A stretch of DNA of 64,000 bases from Brevundimonas subvibrioides (GTDB taxonomy: Bacteria > Pseudomonadota > Alphaproteobacteria > Caulobacterales > Caulobacteraceae): assembly GCF_002280785.1 (NCBI RefSeq), contig NZ_NCEQ01000009.1, positions 35,609 to 99,608 of the forward strand. The letters are read 5' to 3'. A program made the position numbers and the translations under genes. Below, piece after piece: positions 28,336-36,563 of this stretch; position 1 is the first letter of the stretch; each line of letters starts with the position of its first letter. Below the pieces are notes generated by a model. It was not told the DNA's origin. It worked only from the letters and a program-made list of their open reading frames with translations, and did not search any database.

Positions 28336-29559
28336 GTGGCGAACGCCGGTGGGGCGCCGAAGCTGCAACGGCCGGGTCTGATGGCGGCGCTGCTGGCGGC
28401 GTCCGCGACCTTCAGCCTGTTCCTGATCGCGGCCCTGGCCTGGGGGTGGAGCGTCTATTACGCGCCCGGACCGACGGCGCGCGAAGGCGACACGACGGTG
28501 GTCACCCTCCCGTCCGGGTCGGGCGTCTCGGCCATCGCCGCCACGCTGAAGCGCGCCGGCGTGATCCGGTCCGTCGACATGTTCAAGGCCGCCGCCACCC
28601 TGACCGGGGCGGATCGTCGACTGCGCGCCGGCGAGTACGAAGTGCCGACCCGCGCCTCGCTGAAGGCCGTCATCGGCCTGCTGACCGACGGGCGGGTGGT
28701 GCGCCATTTCGTGACCATCCCCGAGGGCTGGTCCTCGGCCCAGGCGGTGGACATCCTGAATGCCGAGGCGATCCTGACGGGGACCATCGACGCGGTCCCG
28801 GAGGAGGGCTCCCTGTGGGCCGACACCTATGAGATCTCGCGCGGCGAGACCCGGGCCTCAGTGATCGCGCGGATGCAGCGCGACGCCGCGGACAATCTGG
28901 CAGAGCTCTGGGCCGCCCGCAGCCCCAACACCGTCGTCCGGACTCCCGAGGAGGCCGTGATCCTGGCCTCTGTCGTGGAGAAGGAGACCGGGCTGGCCCG
29001 CGAACGGCCCCGCGTGGCGGCCGTGTTCTCGAACCGGCTGCGGATCGGCATGCGGCTGGAGAGCGATCCGACCATCATCTACGGCATCACCAAGGGCCGT
29101 CCGCTGGGACGCGGCATCCGCCTGTCGGAGCTGCAGCGGGACACGGGCTGGAACACCTATCTGATCGACGGCCTGCCGCCGACGCCGATCGCCAATCCGG
29201 GCCGTCAGGCGCTGGAGGCGGTGCTCAATCCGCCGGCGACCCAGGACCTGTTCTTCGTCGCTGACGGGACGGGCGGCCACGCCTTCGCCCGGACCTATGA
29301 AGAGCATCTGATGAACGTGTCGCGCTGGCGGGCGATCGAGGCGGGCAAGGCCCCGCCGGCCGAGACCCTGCCGCCCGGGGCGGTTCCCGGCGCACCGCCG
29401 CCCGGACAGGGCGGGCCGGAAGGCGCGGCGGTGGCCCCGCCGACCGTGACCGGCGAGGCCGTGATCACCATGCAGGCGCCGGGAACGGTGACGCCGTCGC
29501 GGACCCTGCGTCCAACGCCTGTGGCTCCCACGCCGCCGGCTCCGGCGAACGGACGGTGA
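28336..29559 (+). CDS. mltG: endolytic murein transglycosylase MltG
   Basis: Inner-membrane lytic transglycosylase that cuts nascent glycan strands. The 407 residues have one membrane anchor (ATFSLFLIAALAWGWSVYY, about 22-40), a LysM-like region (VTLPSGSGVSAIAATLKRAG), and the YceG domain with the catalytic glutamate in ILASVVEKETGLARERP (about 215) and RLESDPTIIYGIT, GLPPTPIANPGRQALEA. A Pro/Gly/Ala-rich tail of roughly 70 residues follows the domain. The start is GTG at 28336, the only reasonable start in frame near fabF. The stop overlaps the GTG of yicC (GTGA). Confidence 0.94.
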   Translation: MANAGGAPKLQRPGLMAALLAASATFSLFLIAALAWGWSVYYAPGPTAREGDTTVVTLPSGSGVSAIAATLKRAGVIRSVDMFKAAATLTGADRRLRAGEYEVPTRASLKAVIGLLTDGRVVRHFVTIPEGWSSAQAVDILNAEAILTGTIDAVPEEGSLWADTYEISRGETRASVIARMQRDAADNLAELWAARSPNTVVRTPEEAVILASVVEKETGLARERPRVAAVFSNRLRIGMRLESDPTIIYGITKGRPLGRGIRLSELQRDTGWNTYLIDGLPPTPIANPGRQALEAVLNPPATQDLFFVADGTGGHAFARTYEEHLMNVSRWRAIEAGKAPPAETLPPGAVPGAPPPGQGGPEGAAVAPPTVTGEAVITMQAPGTVTPSRTLRPTPVAPTPPAPANGR

Positions 29560-30455
29560 GCGTGTCGTCAGGCCCCATCCTGTCCGGAATGACCGGCTTC
29601 GGCCGGGCCGACGGCGCCCTCGACGGCTGGACCTGGTCGGTCGAGGCGCGCTCGGTCAACGGTCGCAATCTGGAGGTCCGTTTCCGGGGTCCGAACGGCT
29701 TCGACAACCTCGAGCGGCTCGCCAAGGCGGCCGGTCAGGCGCGTCTGAGCCGGGGTCAGGTCACGATCGGCATCCAGGCGCGCCGCGCGCCGGGCGACGC
29801 CTCGGCCCTGAAGGTCAATGAGGCCGTTCTGGCCCGCTATTTCCAGCTCGCCAACCAGCTGGCGGAGGAGGGGGCGACGCCGCCGTCCGCCGACGGCCTG
29901 CTGGCCCTGCGCGGCGTGCTGGACATCGACGAGGAGGCGGAGGATCCCGAGGCGCGCGCCCTGATCGAGGCCGCCATGGCCGCCACCGTCGAACAGGCGC
30001 TCGACGCGCTGAAAATCTCCCGCGAACGCGAGGGCGCCCAGCTGCGCCCCGTGATCGAGGACTTCGTCTCCCGCATCGAGAGCCTCGTCGCCACGGCCGA
30101 GACCGGGGCCGCCGCCCAGACGGAAGCCGTCCGTGAACGCTTCGCCCGCCGCATGGGCGAACTGGCGCCCGACGCGCCGGGGCTTGAAGACCGGATCGTG
30201 CTGGAGGCCGCCGCGCTCGCGACGAAAGCGGACGTGCGCGAGGAGCTGGACCGACTGACCGCACACGTCGCCTCCGCCCGCGCCCTGCTGGATCAACCGC
30301 CCTCGGGCCGCAAACTGGACTTCCTGATGCAGGAGTTCATGCGCGAGGCGAACACGCTCTGTTCGAAATCGGCTACGACGGCGCTGACCGCCACGGGCCT
30401 GGACCTGAAAGCGGTCATCGAACAGCTTCGAGAGCAAGTACAGAATGTTGAATGA
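29556..30455 (+). CDS. YicC-family endoribonuclease
   Basis: The 299-residue protein has the YicC_N signature LSGMTGFGRADG (about 9-20), WSVEARSVNGRNLEVRFR and the DUF1732 C-terminus with GRKLDFLMQEFMREANTLCSKS, ending in LKAVIEQLREQVQNVE. YicC proteins are hexameric RNases tied to RNA decay and stress. Start GTG 29556 overlaps the mltG stop; yicC overlaps the gmk start by 11 bases. The yicC-gmk pairing is common across bacteria. Confidence 0.93.
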   Translation: MSVSSGPILSGMTGFGRADGALDGWTWSVEARSVNGRNLEVRFRGPNGFDNLERLAKAAGQARLSRGQVTIGIQARRAPGDASALKVNEAVLARYFQLANQLAEEGATPPSADGLLALRGVLDIDEEAEDPEARALIEAAMAATVEQALDALKISREREGAQLRPVIEDFVSRIESLVATAETGAAAQTEAVRERFARRMGELAPDAPGLEDRIVLEAAALATKADVREELDRLTAHVASARALLDQPPSGRKLDFLMQEFMREANTLCSKSATTALTATGLDLKAVIEQLREQVQNVE

Positions 30456-31086
30456 ACGCACGCCCCGTCGGGGCGTCCTCCTGATCGTCGCCAGCCCCTC
30501 GGGGGCCGGCAAGACGTCGCTGTGCCGGCGGCTGATGGCCGACCACGGCGGGCTGGAGCTGTCGGTCTCCATGACCACGCGCGGCATCCGCCCGGGCGAG
30601 GTGGCCGACCGCGATTATCACTTCGTCTCGCCGGAAGACTTCCAGAGCCTGATCGACGCCGACGCCTTCCTGGAATGGGCCGACGTCCACGGCGCTCGCT
30701 ACGGCAGCCCGCGCGCGCCGATCGACAAGGCCCTGGCCGAGGGTCGCGACGTGCTGTTCGACATCGACTGGCAGGGCGCGCGCGATATCGCGGCGAAATG
30801 CCCGGACGACGCCGTGCGGGTCTTCATCCTGCCGCCCAGCCTTGAAGAGCTGAAGCGCCGTCTGGTGACCCGGTCGCAGGACGCCGACGACGTCATCGAG
30901 CGCCGCATCGCCAACGCCAAGGGCGAGATCGAGCACTGCACGGACTTCGACTACGTCTTCGTCAACGACGACTTCGACCGCTCCTATGCGGAACTGGCCC
31001 ACATCTATCACGCCGAACGCAGCCGCCGGTTCCGCAACATCTGGATCGCCGACTACCAGTCGGCCCTGCTGGCCGAGGCCGTCTAG
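30445..31086 (+). CDS. gmk: guanylate kinase
   Basis: Phosphorylates GMP to GDP. The 213 residues contain the P-loop ASPSGAGKTSLCRRL (16-30), the GMP-binding SVSMTTRGIRPGEVADRDYHF, WADVHGARYGSP and DIDWQGARDIAAK, and the lid ELKRRLVTRSQDADDVIERR. Length is normal. Last gene of the fabD-gmk run; a cluster of palindromes follows the stop. Confidence 0.97.
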   Translation: MLNERTPRRGVLLIVASPSGAGKTSLCRRLMADHGGLELSVSMTTRGIRPGEVADRDYHFVSPEDFQSLIDADAFLEWADVHGARYGSPRAPIDKALAEGRDVLFDIDWQGARDIAAKCPDDAVRVFILPPSLEELKRRLVTRSQDADDVIERRIANAKGEIEHCTDFDYVFVNDDFDRSYAELAHIYHAERSRRFRNIWIADYQSALLAEAV

Positions 31087-31162
31087 GGCCTCTCGCCTCC
31101 CCTCCGTGCACCCCGGCGAAGGCCGGGGGTGAGGCGGCAACCGGGCTCAATGGAACTCCAAT

Positions 31163-31365
31163 CTTGTCATCCCGGAAATCGCGTAGGCGATTATCCGGGA
31201 CGAAAGACGTCTCTTCGACACTCCCGGAAGGCGCGAAGCGGCTGTCCGGGAGACAGTCGGGTCGGTCGGGCTGTCTCCCGGACAATCGCTGGCGCGATTT
31301 CCGGGAGTTCGAAGTTCGGAATCCGACGTCCCGGCTCTCCGCTTCGCTGCGGCCGGGATGACAAG
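31163..31365. repeat. 203-bp cluster of REP-like palindromes with terminal inverted repeats
   Basis: Bounded by CTTGTCATCCCGG (31163-31175) and its perfect inverse CCGGGATGACAAG (31353-31365). Inside are at least three further stem-loops built on CCCGGA...TCCGGG arms with GCGC-rich loops (31171-31200, 31221-31252, 31273-31307). The 285-bp gap between gmk and the convergent DHFR-like gene holds nothing else except a short GC hairpin just after gmk. Confidence 0.7.
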
Positions 31366-31371
31366 TGATTG

Positions 31372-31902
31372 TCAGGCCGGGACGTAGGTCAGCCGGACCA
31401 CCGACGCGCCGATCGGTTGGTTTCCCACGAGCCGCAGCGGCGGCCGGGCGTCCTTGAAGAAGGGCGTGCCGTCGCCCAGCCCGACCGGGTGCAGGTAGAT
31501 CTGATACGCGTCGATCAGCCCCATCGGCATCAGGATCGCGGCCAGGGCCGGTCCGGCGACCTCGATCTCCCCGTCCTGTTCCGCCTTCAGCGTGCGGATC
31601 GCCGTCTCCAGATCGCCCTTCAGCAGCGTCGCGTTCGGACCGACCGACGTGTGCGACCGGGACGCGACCCATTTCGGGCTGTCACGCCAGGCCCCGGCGT
31701 AGTCCCGCTCGGCATCGTCCCACCCGGGCTGATCCTCGTCCCAGTAGCGCATGATCTCGTACATCCGGCCGCCGTAGAGGCTGCCCGTCACCCGGGTCAT
31801 CTGCTCGATGAAGTGGCGGAACAAGACGGCGTCGGGCCCGAAGCGGTCGTGGTCCACATAGCCGTCCAGGGACTGGTTCAAACCATAGATCAGCTTCGCC
31901 AT
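31372..31902 (-). CDS. dihydrofolate reductase family protein (RibD C-terminal type)
   Basis: A 176-residue protein of the RibD_C/DHFR-like superfamily: MAKLIYGLNQSLDGYVDHD at the start, LYGGRMYEIMRYW (about 42-54), a KWVASRSHTS strand, EIEVAGPALAAILMPMGLID (NADPH-binding glycine turn) and the terminal LVGNQPIGASVVRLTY. Such stand-alone proteins probably reduce small molecules with NADPH; their substrates are unknown. It is not the main folA enzyme. It is single, with palindromic repeats on its downstream side. Confidence 0.85.
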   Translation of the reverse strand: MAKLIYGLNQSLDGYVDHDRFGPDAVLFRHFIEQMTRVTGSLYGGRMYEIMRYWDEDQPGWDDAERDYAGAWRDSPKWVASRSHTSVGPNATLLKGDLETAIRTLKAEQDGEIEVAGPALAAILMPMGLIDAYQIYLHPVGLGDGTPFFKDARPPLRLVGNQPIGASVVRLTYVPA

Positions 31903-32039
31903 CCCACCCTCTTCCTGCGCGACGAAAGGATAGACCGAGCCTTTCCCGAGTCCATGCCAGCGCGCGCCGTAGAGAAGGCTAGGAAATAATTCACACCAAC
32001 AGCTTGCGCTCGTCGGGCCGCCTCGCCATCTCAGGCCCT

Positions 32040-32183
32040 GGTCTTTGACAATTTGGGGCGGGCAGGCGGCGTCGAGAGGAGCGGAGTGTCCAAATTTCTT
32101 GCACTGTGCAAGGAAGAAACGCGAACCAACGTATTGTAACTAAACGATTTGCACTTTTGCACTGTGTTTTTTTCAGAGTGCAA
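32040..32183 (+). other. composite boxA/TTGCAC non-coding element, copy A
   Basis: Reading plus: GGTCTTTGACAA (32040-32051, boxA-like), a GGAGTGTCCAA box (32083-32093), the palindrome CTTGCACTGTGCAAG (32098-32112), a variable AT-richer stretch, TTTGCAC (32149-32155), then a hairpin with arms TTGCACTGTG and CAGAGTGCAA around a loop of seven T's (32157-32183). The end is 7 bp from the stop of the convergent aminotransferase gene. A second copy lies at 46521-46686 on the other strand. The base composition is lower in GC than the flanks. Function unknown: a small RNA, a regulatory 3' element or a mobile repeat are all possible. Confidence 0.6.
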
Positions 32184-32190
32184 TTCGCCG

Positions 32191-33321
32191 TCAGGCGGAT
32201 CGGGCCTCGAACCACGGTGTAATGCGGCGCAGGGCCTCCTCGATCTCCGGCGTTGAGACGGCGAAGCTGAAGCGCATGAAGCGGTGGCCGTCGACGGGAT
32301 CGAAGTCCACGCCGGGCGCCGTGGCCACGCCGGTGTCTCTCAGAAGCTGCTCGCAGAAGGCCACGCTGTCGTCGGTCAGGTGGCCGATGTCGGCCCAGAT
32401 GTAGAAGGCGCCGTCGGGCGGGGCGATCGACTTCAGGCCCAGGGCCGGCAAGGCCTCCAGCATGAGGGTGCGGTTGCGGGCGTAGGTCTCGATATGGCCC
32501 TCCAGCACCGCATGCTGGTCCATGGCGACCAGGCCCGCGTGCTGGCTCAGCGACGGCGGGGTCAGGAACAGGTTGCCGATGTAGGCGCGGGCCCGCTCGA
32601 TATGGTCGTGCGGGACCAGCAGCCAGCCCAGCCGCCACCCGGCCATGCTCCAGTATTTGGAGAAGCTGCTGATCACCATGGCCTCGGGCGCGAACTGCAG
32701 CAGCGACGGCTGGGGCCCGACGTAGCTGAGGCCGTGGTAGATCTCGTCGGACAGGATCTGGATCCCCTTGCGCGCACAGACCCCGGCGATGGCGGTCAGT
32801 TCCTCGGCCGCGATCACCGATCCCGTCGGGTTGGCCGGGCTGGCGATGATCACCCCGGCGGGCGCAGGCTCCAGCGCATCAAGCGCGGCGGCGGTCAGCT
32901 GGTAGTGTTCGTCGGGGCCGCAGGCGATCTCCACCGGGACCATCCGCAGGGCCTTCACCGTGTTGCGGTAGGCGACATAGCCGGGCCGGGCCATGGCGAT
33001 CCGGTCGCCGGGCGCGAACCGCGACGACAGACCCAGGACCAGGGCCGGCGAGGCCCCGTTGGTCAGCAGCAGCTGGTCGGGCGAGACGCTGACCCCATAC
33101 CGCTCGTCATACAGCCGGGCGATGCGGGCCTTCAGCGGGGCGCTTTCCCAGTAGCCCATGCTGTCGACGTCGAGGACGCGATGCGCTTCGGCGATGGCGG
33201 CGGGCGGGGCGCCGGTCGAGGGCTGGCCGAACTCCATATGGATCACCGACCGCCCCTCGGCCTTCAGGGCGTGGGCCAGGCGGCTGATGGCGATGGCGCG
33301 GAAGGGTTCGATTTCACTCAC
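32191..33321 (-). CDS. PLP-dependent class I/II aminotransferase
   Basis: The 376-residue fold-type I aminotransferase has the substrate/PLP features IHMEFGQPSTGAPP (N-terminal), LLLTNGASPALVLG, IIASPANPTGSVI (Asn-Pro), LSDEIYHGLSY (Asp/Tyr) and the PLP lysine in SSFSKYWSMAGWRLGW. This resembles aspartate-type/MalY-like aminotransferases; the amino donor cannot be told. The start is the GTG at 33321 (VSEIEPFRAIAISR), overlapping the rsmA TGA (GTGA); the open frame continues into rsmA but lacks homology. Last gene of the lptF-to-here minus-strand run. Confidence 0.9.
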   Translation of the reverse strand: MSEIEPFRAIAISRLAHALKAEGRSVIHMEFGQPSTGAPPAAIAEAHRVLDVDSMGYWESAPLKARIARLYDERYGVSVSPDQLLLTNGASPALVLGLSSRFAPGDRIAMARPGYVAYRNTVKALRMVPVEIACGPDEHYQLTAAALDALEPAPAGVIIASPANPTGSVIAAEELTAIAGVCARKGIQILSDEIYHGLSYVGPQPSLLQFAPEAMVISSFSKYWSMAGWRLGWLLVPHDHIERARAYIGNLFLTPPSLSQHAGLVAMDQHAVLEGHIETYARNRTLMLEALPALGLKSIAPPDGAFYIWADIGHLTDDSVAFCEQLLRDTGVATAPGVDFDPVDGHRFMRFSFAVSTPEIEEALRRITPWFEARSA

Positions 33322-34130
33322 GACTGGAGGGCTCCGGCGAGGCGGAGGAAGCCCGCGATGTCGATGACTTCGGCGCGGGCGTCCGGGTCGATCCCGGCGG
33401 CTTCGCACAGGGCCCCGCCACCCAGCTGTTTCAGACTGGAGCGCAGCATCTTCCTGCGCTGGCCGAAGGCGGCGGCCGTGACCCGCTCCAGCCGCTTCAG
33501 GGTCGCGGCGTCGGGCCGGTCGGCGCGAGGCACGACATGGACGACGGCCGAGGCCACCTTGGGCGGCGGGGTGAAGGCGGCGGCCGGCAGGTGCATGACG
33601 ATCTTCACCTCGGCCACGGCCTGGGAGATGACGGCCAGGCGGCCATAGGCGTCGTCGCCCGGCGCGGCCACGATCCGCTCGGCGACCTCCTTCTGGAACA
33701 TCAGGGTCATGGCGACAGGCGTCCACGCTCCCGTCAGCCAGTCGATCAGCAGGGGCGTGCCGACGTTGTAGGGCAGGTTGGAAACGACATGGGCCGGGCC
33801 TTCGACCAGCGTCCCCTGATCGACCTTCAGCGCATCGGCCTCGACGATGGTCAGCCGCCCGTCGCCGGTGTCCAGCTCAGCCAGCAGCGGCAGGAAGCGC
33901 GGATCCTTCTCGATCAGGACCACCTTGCCGGCGTCGCTCTCCAGAATGGCGCGGGTCAGGCCGCCGGGGCCCGGCCCGACCTCGATCACGGCCCGGCCTT
34001 CGAACGGCCCCGCGAGGCGGACGATCTTTCGCGTGATGTTGAGGTCCAGCAGGAAATGCTGGCCGAAGCTCTTTTTGGCCAGCAGGCCGTGGGCTTCGAG
34101 GGATTCGCGCAAGGGGGGGAGATTGGTCAC
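33318..34130 (-). CDS. rsmA: 16S rRNA (adenine1518/1519-N6) dimethyltransferase
   Basis: KsgA/RsmA dimethylates two adenines in helix 45 of 16S rRNA late in 30S assembly. The 270 residues show KKSFGQHFLLDLNI, the SAM-binding motif VIEVGPGPGGLTRAI (about 48-62), VEADALKV, the catalytic NLPYNVGTPLLI and FTPPPKVASAVVHV. It starts 9 bases after pdxA ends; the order surA-pdxA-rsmA is conserved in proteobacteria. Confidence 0.96.
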   Translation of the reverse strand: MTNLPPLRESLEAHGLLAKKSFGQHFLLDLNITRKIVRLAGPFEGRAVIEVGPGPGGLTRAILESDAGKVVLIEKDPRFLPLLAELDTGDGRLTIVEADALKVDQGTLVEGPAHVVSNLPYNVGTPLLIDWLTGAWTPVAMTLMFQKEVAERIVAAPGDDAYGRLAVISQAVAEVKIVMHLPAAAFTPPPKVASAVVHVVPRADRPDAATLKRLERVTAAAFGQRRKMLRSSLKQLGGGALCEAAGIDPDARAEVIDIAGFLRLAGALQS

Positions 34131-34139
34131 CGGGCGGTG

Positions 34140-35150
34140 TTAGCCTGCCGCTCGCCGGGCCGCCATCTCCGAGGCCAGACGGATGGCGGCGATCAGGCTG
34201 TCGGGCCGTGCGATCCCCTTGCCGGCGATGTCGAAGCCGGTGCCGTGGTCGGGCGAGGTGCGGATGACCGGCAGGCCCAGTGTCGCATTCACCCCGCCCC
34301 AGAAGTCCAGCGTCTTGACCGGGATCAGGGCCTGGTCGTGGTAAAGGCAGATGGCGGCGTCATAGGTCGCTCGGGCGTCGTCGTGGAACATGCTGTCGGC
34401 GGGCAGGGGATCTGTGATGTCGATCCCCTCGGCGCGCAGGGCCTCGGCCGTCGGCCTCAGGACGGTGATCTCCTGCAGGCCCAGAGCCCCGCCTTCGCCG
34501 GCGTGCGGGTTGAGTGCGGCCAGGGCCAGGCGAGGTCGGGCAATGCCGAAGTCGCGACGCAGGACCTCGTGGACGACGCGGGCGGTGCGGGCGACGCGCT
34601 CCCCGGTCACCAATTCGGGCACCTGGTCCAGGGCGACGTGGATGGTGACAAGGCAGGCCCGCAGGTTCTTTGCCGTCAGCATCATCACCGGCCCGCGCGT
34701 TCCGGCGTAGGGAGCGTCGGCGGTCAGTTCGGCGATGAACTCGGTGTGCCCCGGGAAGCGGAAACCGGCGGCATAGAGGGGAGCCTTGGCGATGGGGGCC
34801 GTGACCACGCCCGACGCCTCGCCCGACAGGGCCAGGGCCACGGCGCGCTCGATCCAGTCGGCGACCACGGCGGCATTGCGCGGATCGGGCTTGCCCGGCT
34901 CGATCGGCGCTGGAGCCGGGTGATTCAGGACGGGCAGGGCGCGGGCGAAGACGGTCGCCGCATCGGACAGGTCGCCGATCTCCCGCACGGGCACGCCTTG
35001 CGCCTCAAGCAGCCGGCCGTCGCCGATGACGGCGAAAGGCGCCTGCCCCGAGAGCGCGCTCCAGGCCTTGGCTATGATCTCCGCACCGACGCCTGCCGGT
35101 TCGCCCAGGCTGAGAACCAGCGGCCCCACGCTGTCGGAAACCGCCGCCAC
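34140..35150 (-). CDS. pdxA: 4-hydroxythreonine-4-phosphate dehydrogenase
   Basis: NAD-dependent step of DXP-type pyridoxal 5'-phosphate synthesis. The 336 residues begin LVLSLGEPAGVGAEIIAKAW (12-31), then the metal-binding histidine in GHTEFIAEL, LVTIHVALDQVPE, ALNPHAGEGGALG (His), DSMFHDDARATYD (His), and CLYHDQALIPVKTLDFWGGVNATLGLPVIRTSPDHGTGFD-type motifs, of which LPVIRTSPDHGTGFD is intact. The start lies 5 bases after surA. Confidence 0.95.
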   Translation of the reverse strand: MAAVSDSVGPLVLSLGEPAGVGAEIIAKAWSALSGQAPFAVIGDGRLLEAQGVPVREIGDLSDAATVFARALPVLNHPAPAPIEPGKPDPRNAAVVADWIERAVALALSGEASGVVTAPIAKAPLYAAGFRFPGHTEFIAELTADAPYAGTRGPVMMLTAKNLRACLVTIHVALDQVPELVTGERVARTARVVHEVLRRDFGIARPRLALAALNPHAGEGGALGLQEITVLRPTAEALRAEGIDITDPLPADSMFHDDARATYDAAICLYHDQALIPVKTLDFWGGVNATLGLPVIRTSPDHGTGFDIAGKGIARPDSLIAAIRLASEMAARRAAG

Positions 35151-35155
35151 CCCGA

Positions 35156-36490
35156 TTACTTCATTTCGATCAGGGAGTCGGCCCGCAGGTCACGGATATA
35201 GCGGCGCGCGAGCATCGCGAGGTTCTGGTTCCGCAGACGGGCCTCGACCTCCTGGTAGCTGGGGACGTCCACCCCGCCCACCCGACGGCCGCAGACGGCG
35301 AGCAGGTGGATGCCGAGAGGCGTGCGCACCGGGTTCGACACCGTGTTCACCTCGGCCGAACGGGCGACCTGCTGGAACTGGGGCGCCAGGTTGGCCACGT
35401 CGCTTTCGCCGAGGTCGGAGCCGAGCAGGCCCGCTTCCGACGTCGCGCGTTGCAGAATGTTGTCGCAGGTCAGGCTGGCGCGGATCCCTTCCAGACGCTG
35501 GGTGGCGGCGGCGACCTCTTCCGTGGTCGCGGTCTCGGGAAGCTCGATCATCGCCTGCTTCAGCGAGACCAGGCTGGTCGCCGCGCCCGTGCGCTTGTCG
35601 CGCATGTAGATGATGTAGACGCCGCCATCGACCGGAATGGGACGCGACAGTTGGCCGACCTGCAACGAGTCCAGAGCGGCCTGCAGAGCCGGCTGCACCG
35701 TGCCCTGGACGACCCAGCCGGCGTCGCCGCCGCGGGCCGCCGAAGGCGCGGCCGAGAACTGGCGGGCCACGGCCTGGAAGGCCGCGCCCTGGACCATCTG
35801 GGTGACCAGCTGCTCGGCGCCGTTCACGGCCGCCTGCTGGCCGCCGACGCGGTTGGCCTCAAGATAGATCTCGCCGATCAGATACTGGGGCTTGGACGCG
35901 GCTTCGGTCAGTTGGCGCAAGGTCTGATCGACCTGGGCGCGGCTGACGCGTGAGCGACTGTTGAAGCGACCGCCGACCAGTTCACGCCAGCCGATCTCGG
36001 TGCGCAGCTGTTCGCGCATGGCCTCGGGGCGGATGCCGCCCTGGGCCAGGAAGGCCATGTAGTTCTCGGGCGTCGTGCCGGCCTCCTGCGCCATGCCCGC
36101 GATTTCCTGATTCACTTCCTCGTCGCTGATCCTCAGGGTCTCGTAGTTGGCGATCTCCTGGGCCTGGAGACGTTCCTCGATCAGCGCCTGGAGCGCCTGC
36201 TGCTGGATCGCCGGGATATTCTCCTCGGTCGGCTGCACCTGACTCATGGCGATGACCGACAGCATGCGCTGACGCAGGTCGAAGCCGGTGATGACCTGGT
36301 CGTTGACCGTAGCGACGATGCCGTCCGCCAGGGTGAACTCGGGTTCCGCGGCGGCGGCGGTGGCGGGGGCCTGCTCGGCGGCCGGATCGAGGGCGCCCGC
36401 CGCCTGACTCGCAGGAGCGGTCTGGGCAATCGCCGCACCCGCGACCAGCGCGGCCATCGCGACCCCGGCCGTAAAACGCATCAAACGCAT
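35156..36490 (-). CDS. surA: periplasmic chaperone/peptidyl-prolyl isomerase SurA
   Basis: Periplasmic chaperone for outer-membrane proteins, probably including LptD encoded just upstream. The 444 residues have a signal peptide (RFTAGVAMAALVAGAAIAQT), an Ala/Glu-rich linker, the SurA_N domain (IVATVNDQVITGFDLRQRM, about 58-77, and LQALIEERLQAQEI), then parvulin-type domains (GDAGWVVQGTVQPALQAALD, LGESDVANLAPQFQQVARS, TPLGIHLLAVCGRR). The parvulin domains are divergent. Start ATG 36490; a second ATG three codons in would also serve. A 73-bp gap separates it from lptD. Confidence 0.93.
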   Translation of the reverse strand: MRLMRFTAGVAMAALVAGAAIAQTAPASQAAGALDPAAEQAPATAAAAEPEFTLADGIVATVNDQVITGFDLRQRMLSVIAMSQVQPTEENIPAIQQQALQALIEERLQAQEIANYETLRISDEEVNQEIAGMAQEAGTTPENYMAFLAQGGIRPEAMREQLRTEIGWRELVGGRFNSRSRVSRAQVDQTLRQLTEAASKPQYLIGEIYLEANRVGGQQAAVNGAEQLVTQMVQGAAFQAVARQFSAAPSAARGGDAGWVVQGTVQPALQAALDSLQVGQLSRPIPVDGGVYIIYMRDKRTGAATSLVSLKQAMIELPETATTEEVAAATQRLEGIRASLTCDNILQRATSEAGLLGSDLGESDVANLAPQFQQVARSAEVNTVSNPVRTPLGIHLLAVCGRRVGGVDVPSYQEVEARLRNQNLAMLARRYIRDLRADSLIEMK

Positions 36491-36563
36491 GGTCAGTCCT
36501 GATTCCTTCGAGCCTGCTGCCCCGATTCCCCACCGGGTTGGCGCACGCCTTTACGCGTCATGC

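Noticed and set aside
32040..32183. Reading copy A as a simple Rho-independent terminator of the aminotransferase gene
   Set aside because: The hairpin has its T/A run in the loop rather than after the stem, and the similarity with copy B extends over about 150 bases to the boxA-like end.
32040..32190. Copy A as a broken rRNA operon leader or 16S remnant
   Set aside because: Only the boxA-like start and a short GCAGGCGGCG stretch resemble the leader; no 16S or tRNA sequence follows.
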